A DNA stretch of 58,824 nt from Nemertoderma westbladi (GCA_032718475.1 JAUCBJ010003222.1:1-58824); one strand, 5' to 3'. Shown: positions 19,996 to 31,005, numbered from the stretch's first letter. The notes: generated from the sequence alone by a model not told the origin. Made by a program: numbers and translations.

Positions 19996-20430
19996 TTCTG
20001 CCTCCTGAACTCCAATAACATATGACTGCGGTTGATTAGTTGTCAATGGTGTAGATTCAGCCCATGGTAGTAAATAATCTTTTGAATCTTTAACATAAGC
20101 AAAATTATTATTGGAGCCGAAAAAATACACCCATTTCATATTTTTTTTCTGTGTTCCGGTGTTGGGGTCAGAGCAGATTCTTGATGGCCAAAATATTTGG
20201 CGCTTCTTAAGGCGGGCCCAAATTATTGGGCCAGTGTCGTGGATATCATCAATAATTGATGAATATCCATTCCCGTCATCACCGACGGGCTCCACTTCAC
20301 TTCAGCCTCACTACTACTACTCTCAATACTGTCTGCTATCGGTATTTCTCGGGATTTTCGTGAGGCTGCATTACGGATCAGGTCCATACTACCGGTCCCG
20401 GTACGATCCTTCTCCTTTCGATCATTCTCT
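19987..20430 (-). pseudogene. PWWP-domain gene fragment
   Basis: On the minus strand a frame at 19987-20232 contains GPIIWARLKKRQIFWPSRI, KWVYFFGSNNNFAYV and YLLPWAES followed by a helix-like IGVQEAENEL. This fits a PWWP domain (a chromatin reader of methylated histone tails): an aromatic-cage W, a WP-x-RI strand and a FFG turn. A Ser/Glu-rich, Lys-rich leader (RKEKDRTG, ESSSSEAEV) lies upstream, 20290-20430, in another phase. A TGA four codons above the PWWP frame separates them. It may be an exon of a host gene with a frameshift, or a relic. Which PWWP family is unclear. Confidence 0.6.
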
Positions 20431-20722
20431 GCAGCCTTTGGGAGGTAATGAATGATGATCCTATATAATGATTCATTAAGATATATATATAATATAATAA
20501 CTTTATTTAATGATGTTAAAAAGAATCTGATTTCGTACATACAGACATAGTGCCCATAAACAAATTTTTCAGTACCGGTTCAAACAAATAATTTCTAAAA
20601 AAATTATACCATACTGGTGGTAGCCTACTTAATGAGATCGCTTGAAATTTTATTAGCTGTTATGTACAGATCAGATCAGCTGATGTAGTACTGGGGTCAA
20701 GGGGAACAATGCAGCAAGGCCT

Positions 20723-21020
20723 GGTTAAAACGTACCCGATACTGCTGTACTGGGTAAGTTTCAACAATGGTACATCGTGTAATATAAAAAAGTTAAATAA
20801 GTTGCAAAAATAAACTGTAACCTGTGCTATTGACTCTCGTTTATTGTTTTGGTTAGATTAATTCGTCACTGTAACCTGCTCCTATCCCTTTAAATCTCCG
20901 GAACTAACGATATTGATTGGTTGTAGGAAGTTTTGTTAGGATGACTGTAATATCTTGTGGATCCCTAAGTTAAAACGTACCCGAAATATGGGTACGTTAT
21001 TGATTGGGCACGTTTTAACC
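20723..21020. repeat. Inverted repeat pair, MITE-like
   Basis: GGTTAAAACGTACCC (20723-20737) is inverted as GGGCACGTTTTAACC (21006-21020), with one difference. A third copy of the core, AGTTAAAACGTACCC, lies at about 20968-20982. The enclosed ~270 bp has no coding. It could be a small non-autonomous element or a folded relic; no target duplication was found. Confidence 0.4.
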
Positions 21021-21287
21021 GAGGTACGTCTTGACCTGTAAACGGCCTTGGCTTGGCCTACATGATCTTACCGGTACCATAAAATGTACCATATATATTG
21101 ATAAAATTATAGGCTCAGCCAAGCTGCCTAGGTCTATCAGATCCTACTGTCCAACCCATGCAATCCCCCTGTTCCCTAAAATAGAAAACACAAACACTAT
21201 ATCAGTTCAGAATCAGTATATAGGATCATTATTTTATTTAAGCCTACCTACCGCTGCTGCCACCAGTTTAATGCGTCATCCAGGGTT

Positions 21288-21495
21288 GTTTGATTTAAAT
21301 CATTTGATTTAAATCATTTGATTTAAATCATTTGATTTAAATCATTTGATTTAAATCATTTGATTTAAATCATTTGATTTAAATCATTTGATTTAAATCA
21401 TTTGATTTAAATCATTTGATTTAAATCATTTGATTTAAATCATTTGATTTAAATCATTTGATTTAAATCATTGATTTAAATCATGATTTAAATCA
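21288..21495 (+). repeat. 14-bp palindromic array at hAT end
   Basis: About 14 tandem copies of TTTGATTTAAATCA; TGATTTAAATCA is a perfect 12-bp palindrome. The last two copies are shortened. Related ATTTAAATC/AAATCATGATTT words occur near the other terminus (23960-24008), as subterminal transposase-binding motifs do, but only this side has expanded. Confidence 0.9.
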
Positions 21496-22004
21496 CATAC
21501 AAAAAATCAAAAAAATCAGATTTTTTGATTATTTTGATTTTTTTTAAATCATGAATTTTATCAACTATGCTTTAAGGCCAAAGGAAACATTGTATTATTG
21601 ATTATTAATAAATGAGTCAAATTATCTACATATTTACATGAAAATACAGTACCATGTCCCATTTCAAATACCTACCATACATACAGTATACACAGTCCCA
21701 GATAATTTCCATTGCTGTATATTAGCTTAGTTTACTGGTATATACTGGTAGTACTGAAGTAGGCCCACATAGTATGTACCAGTCAGTATATCACACTTGC
21801 CGGTTCATTGTTTGCCTGGCAGACAGAAATCTTGTAGGCCTACTGGTCTAGTGAGACTGATAAAGCAGTAATTAGAGGCATATGCCAGTACTGCAGTATG
21901 ATATGCTGTAAGCTATTTGACAGTTTTTATTATTTTTAACAGTATTGCTATTTTACATGCTAAGTTTATAGGCCTATTTAGAGGCAATTTAATAAAACTG
22001 TTAC

Positions 22005-23672
22005 GATTGGGAAAGCATGCTGCCATGCAACTTGCAAGGAATGCAGTAAAGAATTGAAAGGCCTAGTGACTCGTTTAAAACATCATATAACCATCTGTAC
22101 TGGCAACGGCAAAGTGAATGTGATTGAAGAAGGTGAGAATTGTATAGCGGTACCAACGACAACCGATGAATCAAGGAGTGTTTCTACCACTAGCCTCAAG
22201 CGTTCAGAAACAGACACTCCTTATTTAGAACCAAACACATTACGAAAGGTACAAAAACAGGGGACAATGAATAAATTCGTTTGTAAGACATCGAAATCAG
22301 AGAAAGATCTGTTAGATTTACAGGTAGCTCGTTTTATATATGCCACCAATACATCGACGCTGTTTCTCACCCAGAATTTATTGCACTGATCAAGATGTTA
22401 TGGCCCGGGTACAAACCCCCAAGCAGGTTTGATGTTAGTAAAAGATTGTTGGACATAGAGTACACGATGATGTAATGTCAAAGTGTAAGGAGGAGAAGCT
22501 GGATAATAGGGATGTTTGTATGTCCTTGGATGGTTGGAGTAATGTTCGAAATGATTCCCTTATCTGTATGTCTGTCACTACTCCAGATGGAGATACATTT
22601 CTTACTGAAACCATTGACACTGCTGGAAAATCACACACTGGAGACTACTTGCAAGAGGTTGCAGAAGAAGCACGTGATTCCTGTGAGAAAGAGTTTGGCT
22701 GTTCTGTTCGAAGCTTTGTGACAGACAATGCATCAAATATGGGTAAACTAAGAACAAATTTAATGAAGAATGATGAACATATTGTGACCTACGGATGCAC
22801 AGCCCACGTTTTAAATCTTTTTGCTCAGGATGTGGAAATTAAGGGTGTCCAGGAAGATATCCTATCGATAGTCAAGTACTTCCGCAATCACCACCTGCCA
22901 GCTTCATGGTACAAGGAAGGCAACTGGAGGGAAGGCTCTCATTATGCCGCAAGAAGTCCATTGGAATACGATGTCTGATTGTCTAGAGCGATATTTAGAG
23001 AGTTGGCCTCTATTATTGAACATCTGTGAAGAACATCGGAGTGACATAGACAGTACAACAGCAGCGAAAGTGAAGAATATTAGCATCAAACGCAATGCTG
23101 AAGATCTCCTTGCCCGTCTGAAACAAATTGCAGTTGCCTTGGATCGCGTCCAAACTTCTACTTGTTCAATTGGAATGGCAGTTGATGTCTGGGAAAGACT
23201 TAGTGAAGATCTGAATGGTCAACCAGCATCTGTAATGAAGCACTTCAAAGAAAGGAAATCCTTTGCACTTACTCCGGCACATTTCCTAGGCAACATTGTT
23301 GATCCGAGATATAGAGGTAAAAACTTGACAGTTGACGAAATGGACAGTGCTTTGACTTACGCAGGGCAAAGAAAGATTCTTCCAACAATTATTAACTATC
23401 GAGCTCAGACTGGCCCATTCAAGGGATATATGTTCTCTGACGAAGTAACACAATCTGTGAGTCCAATGGCCTGGTGGAAGTCCCAGGAACAGGAGGTTGG
23501 TGAGAAGACATTATCAACGATCTACCAGCTGCTTAGTGCTATGTCATCAAGTGCCAGCCTTGAGAATATTTTCTCCACATTTGGATTTATTCACTCCAAA
23601 GTACGTAATCGTTTGGGTGTAGAAAAGGCAAGCAAGCTCATATTCATTTACAAACTGTTAAATTCTAAATAA
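22005..23672 (+). pseudogene. hAT transposase, frameshifted
   Basis: The parts of a hAT transposase are present in order. A BED-type zinc finger (CCHATCKEC ... HHITIC) spans about 22012-22100. A conserved LIKMLWPGYKPPSR segment lies at about 22385-22430. The catalytic core (MSLDGWSNVRND, FVTDNASNM, YGCTAHVLNL) spans 22475-22978. The C-terminal dimerisation region (SSSASLENIFSTFGFIHSKVRNRL) spans about 23550-23630. At least three frameshifts separate the pieces (near 22375, 22470 and 22970). The enzyme would cut and rejoin the element's ends, but this copy cannot encode it. Similar wear is seen in its target duplication. Confidence 0.88.
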
Positions 23673-24122
23673 TAACTCCAACCAATCAGCCCCAATATCA
23701 CTCACGAATTATTATATAATGTAATTAATAATTGTAATAATTCTAATAGCTATTTGTAATAATGTTTTAATTGTTTTAATTTGTTAATGTTTTAATTTTT
23801 TATATAATAATTGTAATGATTTCACTGTATTAATTAAGTTGTATTAATTCTTTGTTTTGTTTACTTGGTTTATATTCGAATATTAAGAAGGTGCATTGGT
23901 AAAGCCAGAAGTCTTCACAATGTTTTCATATCAAATCTGACTTAACTAAAAAAATATATTTTAAATCAAAAAAATCTGATTTAAACCAAAAAAATCATGA
24001 TTTTTATCAACCCTGGCATCGTCGCTTGTTATCCCTACATTCCCTGTATTTCGTACGAAATACGGCGGCAGTATCGCTTTTAAACTTCGAGTGTTTAAAT
24101 TTGAATTCTGGATAAACTGATA

Positions 24123-24695
24123 TCACAGAATCCCCAATAATATTAAGGTCGGTAATGCCACATTCCTCAAAGTCTGCACTGAACGTACGTAAACATACAA
24201 CGTACGTACGTACAATAAAGAACCGCCAAGAGCGACCTCTTTCTCATTCAAATCAATGAATGGGACATCCACAAATTTCCCCCGTACTCTGGTAGACGCT
24301 GGTGGTTGGTAGTTCTCCTTTCCATTAATAAACTTTCTTTTGAGACTGGGTCTTTTGTTGAAAGGCCTAGATGTTGGGGTAGGGGGAGTAACGACACTGC
24401 CGGTACGCCAACTTGTACTTTCAACATTGCCAACCTGATAAGTAGTAGATGTCGATGAGGACCGGGGTACCACGGGGTTGACAACATCTACTTGGCAATC
24501 GGGACACACTTGCCAGTGTGATTTAATTTCTAATCCATAACATACTTTTTTTCGTGTTAATTCAGTTCTACATGCCGGACACACAGCCCACTTACTAAGT
24601 ACATCTTCATCGCAATTCAGGCATGACCCAGCGCTAGCGGTATTCATTGCCCAATATGCAATAGGCCTACCCGAGTTCACAGCACAATCCTGCAT
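24123..24695 (-). CDS. Double zinc-ribbon protein, possible host exon
   Basis: 190 codons from an ATG at 24695, outside the hAT element. The N-terminal third has paired CxxC knuckles in zinc-ribbon style: C25-x2-C28 with C39-x2-C42, and C52 with C64-x2-C67. A Ser/Thr/Pro-rich linker and a basic patch (RPSLKRKFINGKENYQ) follow. The paired ribbons resemble double zinc-ribbon modules of animal and bacterial proteins. The C-terminal ~40 residues look non-coding, so an exon may end around 24240. No TE motif is present. It might be the first exon of a host gene or an expressed short protein. Confidence 0.45.
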   Translation of the reverse strand: MQDCAVNSGRPIAYWAMNTASAGSCLNCDEDVLSKWAVCPACRTELTRKKVCYGLEIKSHWQVCPDCQVDVVNPVVPRSSSTSTTYQVGNVESTSWRTGSVVTPPTPTSRPFNKRPSLKRKFINGKENYQPPASTRVRGKFVDVPFIDLNEKEVALGGSLLYVRTLYVYVRSVQTLRNVALPTLILLGIL

Positions 24696-26987
24696 TCAGC
24701 ATTCACAGCTGTACAGGTTGACAGTGGACAGGCGGTCGGTCTGTCATGGTACCTCCTGACCTCTGGCTGTCCTTTACTACAGCAGTACAAGCTGACTGAT
24801 AATCAGTATATGACTGTATGACGCAGTTAGGGTAGGGGATAGCAGGATTGCAGACTACCGGTGCCAGTAGTGCAGGAGTGTGTAGGCCTACACACTGTGT
24901 AGAAGAACGTAGAGCAAGACTGCAGGATTAATACAGCAACATGAAGTGTGTAGTACGGTACCGGAGAGCAGTAGGGTGTCCCAGTAGTTGTGGTCAGGTA
25001 GACATGTGGCTAAGTTGCAAGTCACAGGTTCCGGTAAGCATTAGTAGTTGCAATACAAACCAACTATACAATTGAAGAACACATTTAATATAGTCAGCCA
25101 ATAGCCAAAATAGCTTTTGTGTACACGTTTCTTGGATTATACTAATAAATAGCTTCAAGGTTGTTGTTTATCTTTAATTATGTTGCACTCCACTCATCTG
25201 TACTACAAATATATCTTGATAGCGGTGTGCTCGCAATACAAATGGTGATGGAATTTTTTCTGATGTTAATATGAAATAACCATATATTTCGGGTTTCAAC
25301 TGTTTCCAATTCCGATACGTGATAATCCATTATGTGAACGAGATAACCTTTATTTTTTAACATATCAAATTCAAATAGGGCATCTTTTCCAGCATCATAT
25401 AAAAAGACTCTCCGGAGAAGACCAAATTCTGGATCATCGCATCTGTGTTCAACCGATTAACACAAACCCAGTAGAAGTAAGGGGAGTGCTGATATAATCC
25501 TGTAATGAATATCGGAGTTAATATAAGAGTTTAAGATTCAAGTAATTTCTAATTGGCACGATTTCTCAGCAAAATATAAATAATGACAGCTTTATTATTT
25601 AGTGCTGAATTTACGTCGATATCCTGCGCCATTCATTGCATGTTAGTTTGAGTGGCATCTTTCCAACCTTTCAAGTAATTGCCAAGAGATATGAGCCTTG
25701 AGTTTGTCACTGAGACATTAGCCCTATGGCTACCCCCAGGGTTTCAGGTTTCGCATTGACAGACACATTTTCTTTACTGCTGTAAATTTTACAATCAATA
25801 TGGCAAAGTCCAAAATAGTGTAATAATAAATAATTGATAATATGATAATGCAATTAATTATATTGTGTCTGTTTATTGTGACTGTCTCCTTAATATTATC
25901 TTGTGAAATCAGTCGAACAGTGTTTCCAGTTTGGGCTTTGTTTCGTTGCGACTTTGTATTTGCCACAATTTGAGTATTAAAAGCTGATGTTTTGAGGACC
26001 CCCTTGAAAACGAGATGCAACATGTTGAGGTTACCCTGCTTGAAGCAACCTTATTATATGTTTTACTTAAAAGCTTTCCAATATTATCACCCCTCATGAG
26101 AATGGTACAATATTTAGAATAATAGAGCTGTCCTAATTAGGAAATGGGATAAATACGTACTGACATATGGATATTTCCTTTGCGAAATCCCTATTTAAAA
26201 AAAAAAAACCTTACATTAAACAACCAATGGGCATTAAGGAATGATGTCAATGACATTTTAAGATATTTGATACTGTGGTACTTCCGGCCAATGGAACCTT
26301 CATTAAGTATTCCAGTCTTTACATTGCACGCATGTATGTTCAACATCCACCACTTTGTTTGAGTACCGGTATTAGTACTGCAGTACAAGTACCATACTGC
26401 ACACTCCAGAGTCACAGTTGCCTTAGACAGCAGGGCAAACGAGGCTGCTTGGCTTACCGGTACCAATTATTTTGCAGTTGGCAAAAACTGTCTAGGCCTA
26501 TCGAGTTTTGAAGCCTACCATATTGTTGGTCACCCAGTCGCCGGTCCCACCCCGTCTGCAACACTTCGTCACTGCACACTGCCGCTGCTAATGGTAGGTT
26601 ACTTTTTCGTCATACCTGCAAGAAAAGGACTAGGCTCACCGGGTAGGCCACTGGAACGCTACATGTTCGTAAATAATAATAGATGAGCCTTCTACAAATC
26701 TATGCCTACGGGCTTGGGCAGACGAAATCGTAGATATTCAGAGATTGTAGACAGGTAGATGAGCCGGGTGCCGGTATTGGCCTTTTTTTCCACTTAACAT
26801 GTCTAGATTTAGGCCTATGTCTGTATGTCTGAAGGTTCCCCCTACTTTTTGTTTACAGGTTTACCAGTTCGGATTTTCAGCCATTTGCAGTCAATTTAAA
26901 AACTGTTTAGCTAGGCGTACCGGCAGACCAGTCAGGTATATCCCTACTCCCAGTCTTCTGCACACTCACACTACCATCTGACCGTAA
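24696..26987. other. Unique-looking spacer, no gene recognised
   Basis: Mixed-composition DNA rich in GGTACCGGTA and TAGGCCTA words. All frames are short, and none shows a domain I recognise. No RNA gene or ordered repeat was found. Confidence 0.5.
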
Positions 26988-26989
26988 TT

Positions 26990-27671
26990 ATTCGGCCTCA
27001 AATACAATAAACATTTCATTTATAGATTGATACACTTGTTTTCTTATTTGGCTTAATATTCTTCTGTATTCTTCTGCTATTTTGTCATTATTATTAGTAT
27101 TACCGTACTTTTCGATTATTTGCATTACTGCGATTATAAGATTATGGTCAAGAAAATTCATTGCAGCCATTGTGGGGGGAAGGTTGGTCCGCCCAACCAT
27201 CGGAGGTCAACCTGTCCCCTCAGGAACATTCCAGAGGATGTTCCTCTACAGCCTTTTAATTTTTAAATTAATTAATTAATTTTAAATTAATTTAATATAA
27301 TAATATAATAATTTAATAAATTAATAAAAAAATTAATAATTTAATAAATTAATTCCAAATTAATTTTTGTTATTTGATAAATATGTGTTATTATTTTATT
27401 GAACGTCATGTTTATATATATTTATTTTTGTATAATTAATAATTGTTCTATCATTATATCTGAAATATATTACATTAATATAATGTATATATAATTAATT
27501 GCTTTAATAATAAAAGATTCATTTTTAAACTCTACATCAACTAGAAAACTATCTGCAATTTTCTTCTTACCAATGCAGTCATATATTTGTTGAAACAATG
27601 TTTTGAACTTAGTTTGAAACATCATGAGAGGATGCATGTTATAAATGTAAAGATAGATCAACATCACATTG
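26990..27671 (+). repeat. Truncated copy of the 2.96-kb unit
   Basis: 26990-27256 matches, with scattered substitutions, the segment at 28015-28280 (start ATTCGGCCTCAAATACA, including a CSHCGG frame). The centre of the unit is missing and replaced by ~100 bp of AATTTAATAA-type sequence. From about 27350 the sequence matches the unit's end (TTTTTGTTATTTGATAAATATG). It looks like an internally deleted, older copy placed just upstream of the tandem units. Confidence 0.8.
27497..27637 (-). pseudogene. Transposase relic, HPLMMF segment (first)
   Basis: A 46-residue stretch (HPLMMFQTKF ... ESFIIKAI) matches residues 505-550 of the intact 1,099-aa protein encoded at 31412-34711. By eye 27 of 46 positions are identical. 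It is in the opposite orientation to that gene and is surrounded by unrelated AT-rich sequence, so it is an isolated relic of a related transposase. Confidence 0.75.
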
Positions 27672-27699
27672 ATGATAGGGGGATCCACCCACTCCACTG

Positions 27700-27875
27700 G
27701 CGTCTGATTTTAATTTCAATAGGTAAGACATAACTTCTTGGTTTGTTGGTAGACGACCATTTGGAAGACTCACTGTCGTGAAATATCCTACTGTTCTCTC
27801 ATTCAGTATTCTCAGGAGACCAGGCAATGTTAGACACATGTTCCTTACACATTATGAAATTAGACATTCTCTTCT
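27700..27875 (-). pseudogene. Transposase relic, N-terminal segment (copy 1)
   Basis: YFTTVSLPNGRLPTNQEV matches YFPTLESFPNGKLPTIAQV (residues 67-85) of the 1,099-aa protein. The upstream words MCKEHVSN fit its IKCQNHYQ zinc motif. A frameshift lies between the two parts. In the intact protein this segment is ~430 residues from the HPLMMF segment; here the two are almost adjacent, so the relic is internally deleted. Confidence 0.65.
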
Positions 27876-28166
27876 TTGGTGTCTTTCGACGATCTTCAAA
27901 AGCTTCATTGCCGATAATTATTAAGTCCTGCTTCTGGAATACAGATGATCTTGTAATTAAAGTATTCATCTCCTGCTGTGTAATGTAGGCCTATACCCCG
28001 TACTGACATATTATTCGGCCTCAAATACAGTAAACATTTCATATACAGATTGATACACTTGTTTTCTTATTTGGCTTAATATTCTTCTGTATTCTTCTGC
28101 TATTTTGCCATTATTATTAGTATTACCGTACTTTTCGATTATTTGCATTACTGTGATTATAAGATT

Positions 28167-28358
28167 ATGGTCAAGCAAATTCGTTGCAGCCATTGTGGGG
28201 GGAAGGTTGGTCCGGCCAACCATCGGAGGCCAACCTGTCCCCTCAGGAACATTCCAGAGGATGCTCCTCTACAGCCTCCTCCTGCTCCACCAACCCCTAC
28301 TGCTCCTCTAGTAGTGCCGGTACTGGTGCAATCTCGGTCGTTTGCCGAGGTTGTGTGA
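28167..28358 (+). CDS. Short CxxC/proline-rich ORF (unit copy 1)
   Basis: 63 codons from an ATG, beginning MVKQIRCSHCGGKVGPANHR with a Cys-x2-Cys...His...Cys (CSHCGG, NHRRPTC) zinc-knuckle-like start, then a Pro-rich tail ending SRSFAEVV. After the TGA at 28356-28358 the same frame stays open and Pro/Ser-rich to 28898. The frame may therefore once have been longer, or the stop may lie in a recently fixed copy. The same start is kept in all copies, including the diverged one at 27143-27256. The family is not recognised. Confidence 0.4.
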   Translation: MVKQIRCSHCGGKVGPANHRRPTCPLRNIPEDAPLQPPPAPPTPTAPLVVPVLVQSRSFAEVV

Positions 28359-28928
28359 CTTCCGGTACCGGTACGACCAACCATTCTCCGTGCTGCTGCC
28401 TCTCTAATAACCACCCAACCTCTCGTAACCAACTGCTCCACTCCACCCACCGCTCCTCTGCAGCCCTCTTCTGCTGCTCTTCTAATCCCTCTAGGAATTC
28501 GACTCGTCTCTTCTCCGCCGATTTCCCAATCTGCCCTCCACCACCGTCTCATAGCCCTCCCGCCAACGCTTCACTCCTCCTACCTTTGGACCCCTCCGCA
28601 ACATTGCTCCTCAACCAGTACGTCCATAGTTTGTTATCCCTATACCTGCCCCTCGTCGCCGTTTTATGTCCCCTCCCCAACTGGCTCCTCTTCAATGTTT
28701 TGTCTCCCCTCCCCAACCCGCCCCCCGTTTCATCTCCTCCCCCCAACCTGCCCTCCGTTTCATCCCATCTCCCCAACCTGCCCACCGTTTTATCTCCTAT
28801 CCCCAACCTGCCCCCCCCCCCCCCCCCCCCGTTTCATATCCTCTCCCCAACCTGCCCCCCTTTTAATCTCCTCTCCCCCACCATCCCCACAACGTTGATT
28901 TATCTCCCCGCAATCCTCCCCCACCCCT

Positions 28929-29642
28929 ATGTCACCTGATTTTACCCCCCCAGTTTCCCCGATGATGACCACCCCACCGCCGTCATCATTCATTACTGTC
29001 TCTCGCCGACGTCCCCTTCCTCAACTTTCTCCCCCCGCTTCTCCTTTCTCCCCAACCGCAGTTACTGTTTCTCCCGGTTCCCGCTTCTCTCCAATTGCTC
29101 CTCATCCATCTACTTCTCCACCTACTTCCCGCTCCTCAAAGACCCGCTCCCCAAAGACCCCCACCACCACCACCACCCGCCCTAAGAAGACCCCTCGCCC
29201 TACTACACCAACCGCTACCACCACCACCCGCCCTAAGAAGACCCTTCTCCCTACTACACCAACCGCTACCACCACCACCCGCCCTAAGAAGACCCCTTGC
29301 CCTACTACACCAACCGCTACCACCACCACCCGCCCTAAGAAGACCCTCGCCCTACTACACCAACCGCTACCACCACCACCCGCCCTAGGAAGACCACTCG
29401 CCCTACTACACCCACCACTACCTCACCTACCATCTACGACTCTGCAACTCCTTCACCGACCTTCCAACTCTCTCAGCTGTCATTCTCCTCCTCTCCTTCT
29501 ACCTCGTGCTGCTCCGCCAGGGAGCCTCTCTATCTCCGTCGGCAGTGGCGCGCGAAGCGTCTTCATTCGGCCATGGGCGACGCCCATACAAGTGGTTAGT
29601 TTATTACTTTTATTTATAGTTTATCAATATTCTAGTAAATGA
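28929..29642 (+). CDS. Proline/threonine-rich repeat ORF (unit copy 1)
   Basis: 237 codons from an ATG. The product is Pro/Ser/Thr-rich and carries four ~39-bp repeats in the region 29160-29400, each giving RPKKT...TTPTATTTT. The last third loses the pattern. Low complexity means composition alone could keep the frame open, and other frames nearby are also open. I know no family. It could be a mucin-like or structural gene, or simply a C-rich minisatellite. Confidence 0.3.
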   Translation: MSPDFTPPVSPMMTTPPPSSFITVSRRRPLPQLSPPASPFSPTAVTVSPGSRFSPIAPHPSTSPPTSRSSKTRSPKTPTTTTTRPKKTPRPTTPTATTTTRPKKTLLPTTPTATTTTRPKKTPCPTTPTATTTTRPKKTLALLHQPLPPPPALGRPLALLHPPLPHLPSTTLQLLHRPSNSLSCHSPPLLLPRAAPPGSLSISVGSGARSVFIRPWATPIQVVSLLLLFIVYQYSSK

Positions 29643-30461
29643 AGTAGCTTAATTATTTGTGGTAGGAGAATTATTGAGGTGTTTGTTATTTGATAAATAA
29701 TAATTTTTATTATTTATTTTATTTTTATTTATTTATTATGTCCTGATGGCTACAGCTGCTATTGAAAAGCGTAGATAATTTGTTTTGCCGCGATCCGGTG
29801 TTCCGAATATTGAAACTTTTTGGCTGTAGCTAGGTGCACAAAGGGTCCAGATATTCTCCTGGGATATCCACCCTCAGGCTGTCAACCATAGGGAGCCTTC
29901 GGGCCGCCTTTGGGCTAATTTGTGCACTGACCACTGCGGACGATCATAAGTTTGGGCAAAATCCTGACTTATATACGAAATTCTGCTTAAAGAAAACAAG
30001 CGTAATCACAAAGTCCGAAGTCACGGGACTGACTCCCTTAGTCAGGAACTTTCTTCTCAAAGTTTTGAGATAACAAACGCAAACCAATCATAGCCGCTGT
30101 GAAGCGGTGTATCCTACGGACCGGAAACGTTAACCAGGAGCTATTTACTCTGCCCGACGTGGGTAAACCACAAGCGAAAACTCGTATACAGCCCAGCCTC
30201 TACTGGGCCCCCCACGAACAAAAAGGGAACACCAAGAACCTTTCGGAAAGACCACATCATATAGAGACAAAGAGAGACTGATCTGAAATGTTATTATTAT
30301 TATTTATTTTATTATTATTTATTATTAATTTTTGTTATTTGATAAATATGTGTTATTATTTTATTGAACGTCATGTTTATATATATTTATTTTTGTATAA
30401 TTAATAATTGTTCTATCATTATATCTGAAATATATTACATTAATATAATGTATATATAATT

Positions 30462-30602
30462 AATTGCTTTAATAATAAAAGATTCATTTTTAAACTCTAC
30501 ATCAACTAGAAAACTATCTGCAATTTTCTTCTTACCAATGCAGTCATATATTTGTTGAAACAATGTTTTGAACTTAGTTTGAAACATCATGAGAGGATGC
30601 AT
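30462..30602 (-). pseudogene. Transposase relic, HPLMMF segment (second)
   Basis: Second copy of the relic described at 27497-27637, at the end of unit copy 1, 35 bases before the left target copy of the transposon. Confidence 0.75.
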
Positions 30603-30636
30603 GTTATAAATGTAAAGATAGATCAACATCACATTG

Positions 30637-30643
30637 ATGATAG
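30637..30643 (+). repeat. 7-bp target duplication, left
   Basis: ATGATAG directly precedes the transposon's TAGGGGG terminus. The same heptamer follows the right end at 35085-35091. Empty versions of the site (ATTGATGATAGGGGGATCC) are at 27667-27685 and 38041-38059, so the duplication length is fixed at exactly seven. Confidence 0.9.
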
Positions 30644-30734
30644 TAGGGGGAGATGTTAGGTCACAAACAGTATTGGCTACCATCCACAAAGTTGTGTCCA
30701 TGTATCCTGTCACCGAAAATAACATCAAAACAGG

Positions 30735-31005
30735 GTAGGTGTCAAGTCCTAGGGTACCTACCCCCCTACTTAGATGCGCTTCCATCATATGCGACTGAAT
30801 GTAGTCTAGCGGGTTAACCGCTCTCACTAATTATGCAAAAAAAACGTAAAATTCAGAATTAATTATGTAAACTATCATCAAAAATACACCTACAGGGTAG
30901 GTGGTCACGGTTAGGTCCTCAAAACAGATTAGATTCAAGTCCTAGGGTACCTTCCCCCACTTAGAACAGATTCCATCATGTGCGACAATGTAGTCTAGCG
31001 GTCCT
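30735..31005 (+). repeat. Subterminal direct repeats of the transposon
   Basis: Two related segments of ~75 bp (about 30738-30815 and 30932-31005) share CAAGTCCTAGGGTACC, CCCC(N)ACTTAGA, TTCCATCAT-TGCGAC and AATGTAGTCTAGCGG. They lie between the left end and the ORF, where transposase-binding or promoter repeats are usually found. No equivalent was seen at the right end except GGTAGGTATCC-like words. Confidence 0.7.

Larger units (their letters stand above)
21281..24015 (+). mobile_element. Old hAT DNA transposon
   Basis: A 2,735-bp element beginning CAGGGTTG (21281) and ending CAACCCTG (24015), the inverted-repeat style of hAT elements. The flanking 8-mers are GCGTCATC (21273-21280) and GCATCGTC (24016-24023). 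They differ at two positions, and both differences are CG-to-CA changes from a common GCGTCGTC, consistent with deamination of methylated CpG. The interior carries a BED finger and a broken hAT transposase on the plus strand, and both ends have AT-rich subterminal repeats. Confidence 0.88.
27672..30643 (+). repeat. 2.96-kb tandem unit, copy 1
   Basis: The unit is marked by the ATGATAGGGGGATCC word at 27672, which recurs 2,965 bp later (as the left target copy at 30637) and again at 35085 and 38046. It contains an antisense transposase relic, an AT-rich leader, a short CxxC-protein frame, ~1.3 kb of C-rich DNA coding for proline-rich frames, and ~700 bp of trailing sequence that ends in the second relic. 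Copy 2 (35085-38052) is nearly identical; the visible differences are a poly-C length change and a few substitutions. The 1,099-aa transposon sits between copies 1 and 2. Confidence 0.9.

Noticed and set aside
21288-21495. CRISPR-like regular array
   Set aside because: Units are directly adjacent palindromes with no spacers, inside a hAT transposon of an animal genome. The same holds for the 53-bp and 105-bp arrays.
28184-28939. 251-codon frame (and copies at 35597 and 38558) and minus-strand Gly-rich frames
   Set aside because: They start without ATG and arise from stop-poor C-rich DNA; the CxxC frame with a real ATG is the better candidate.
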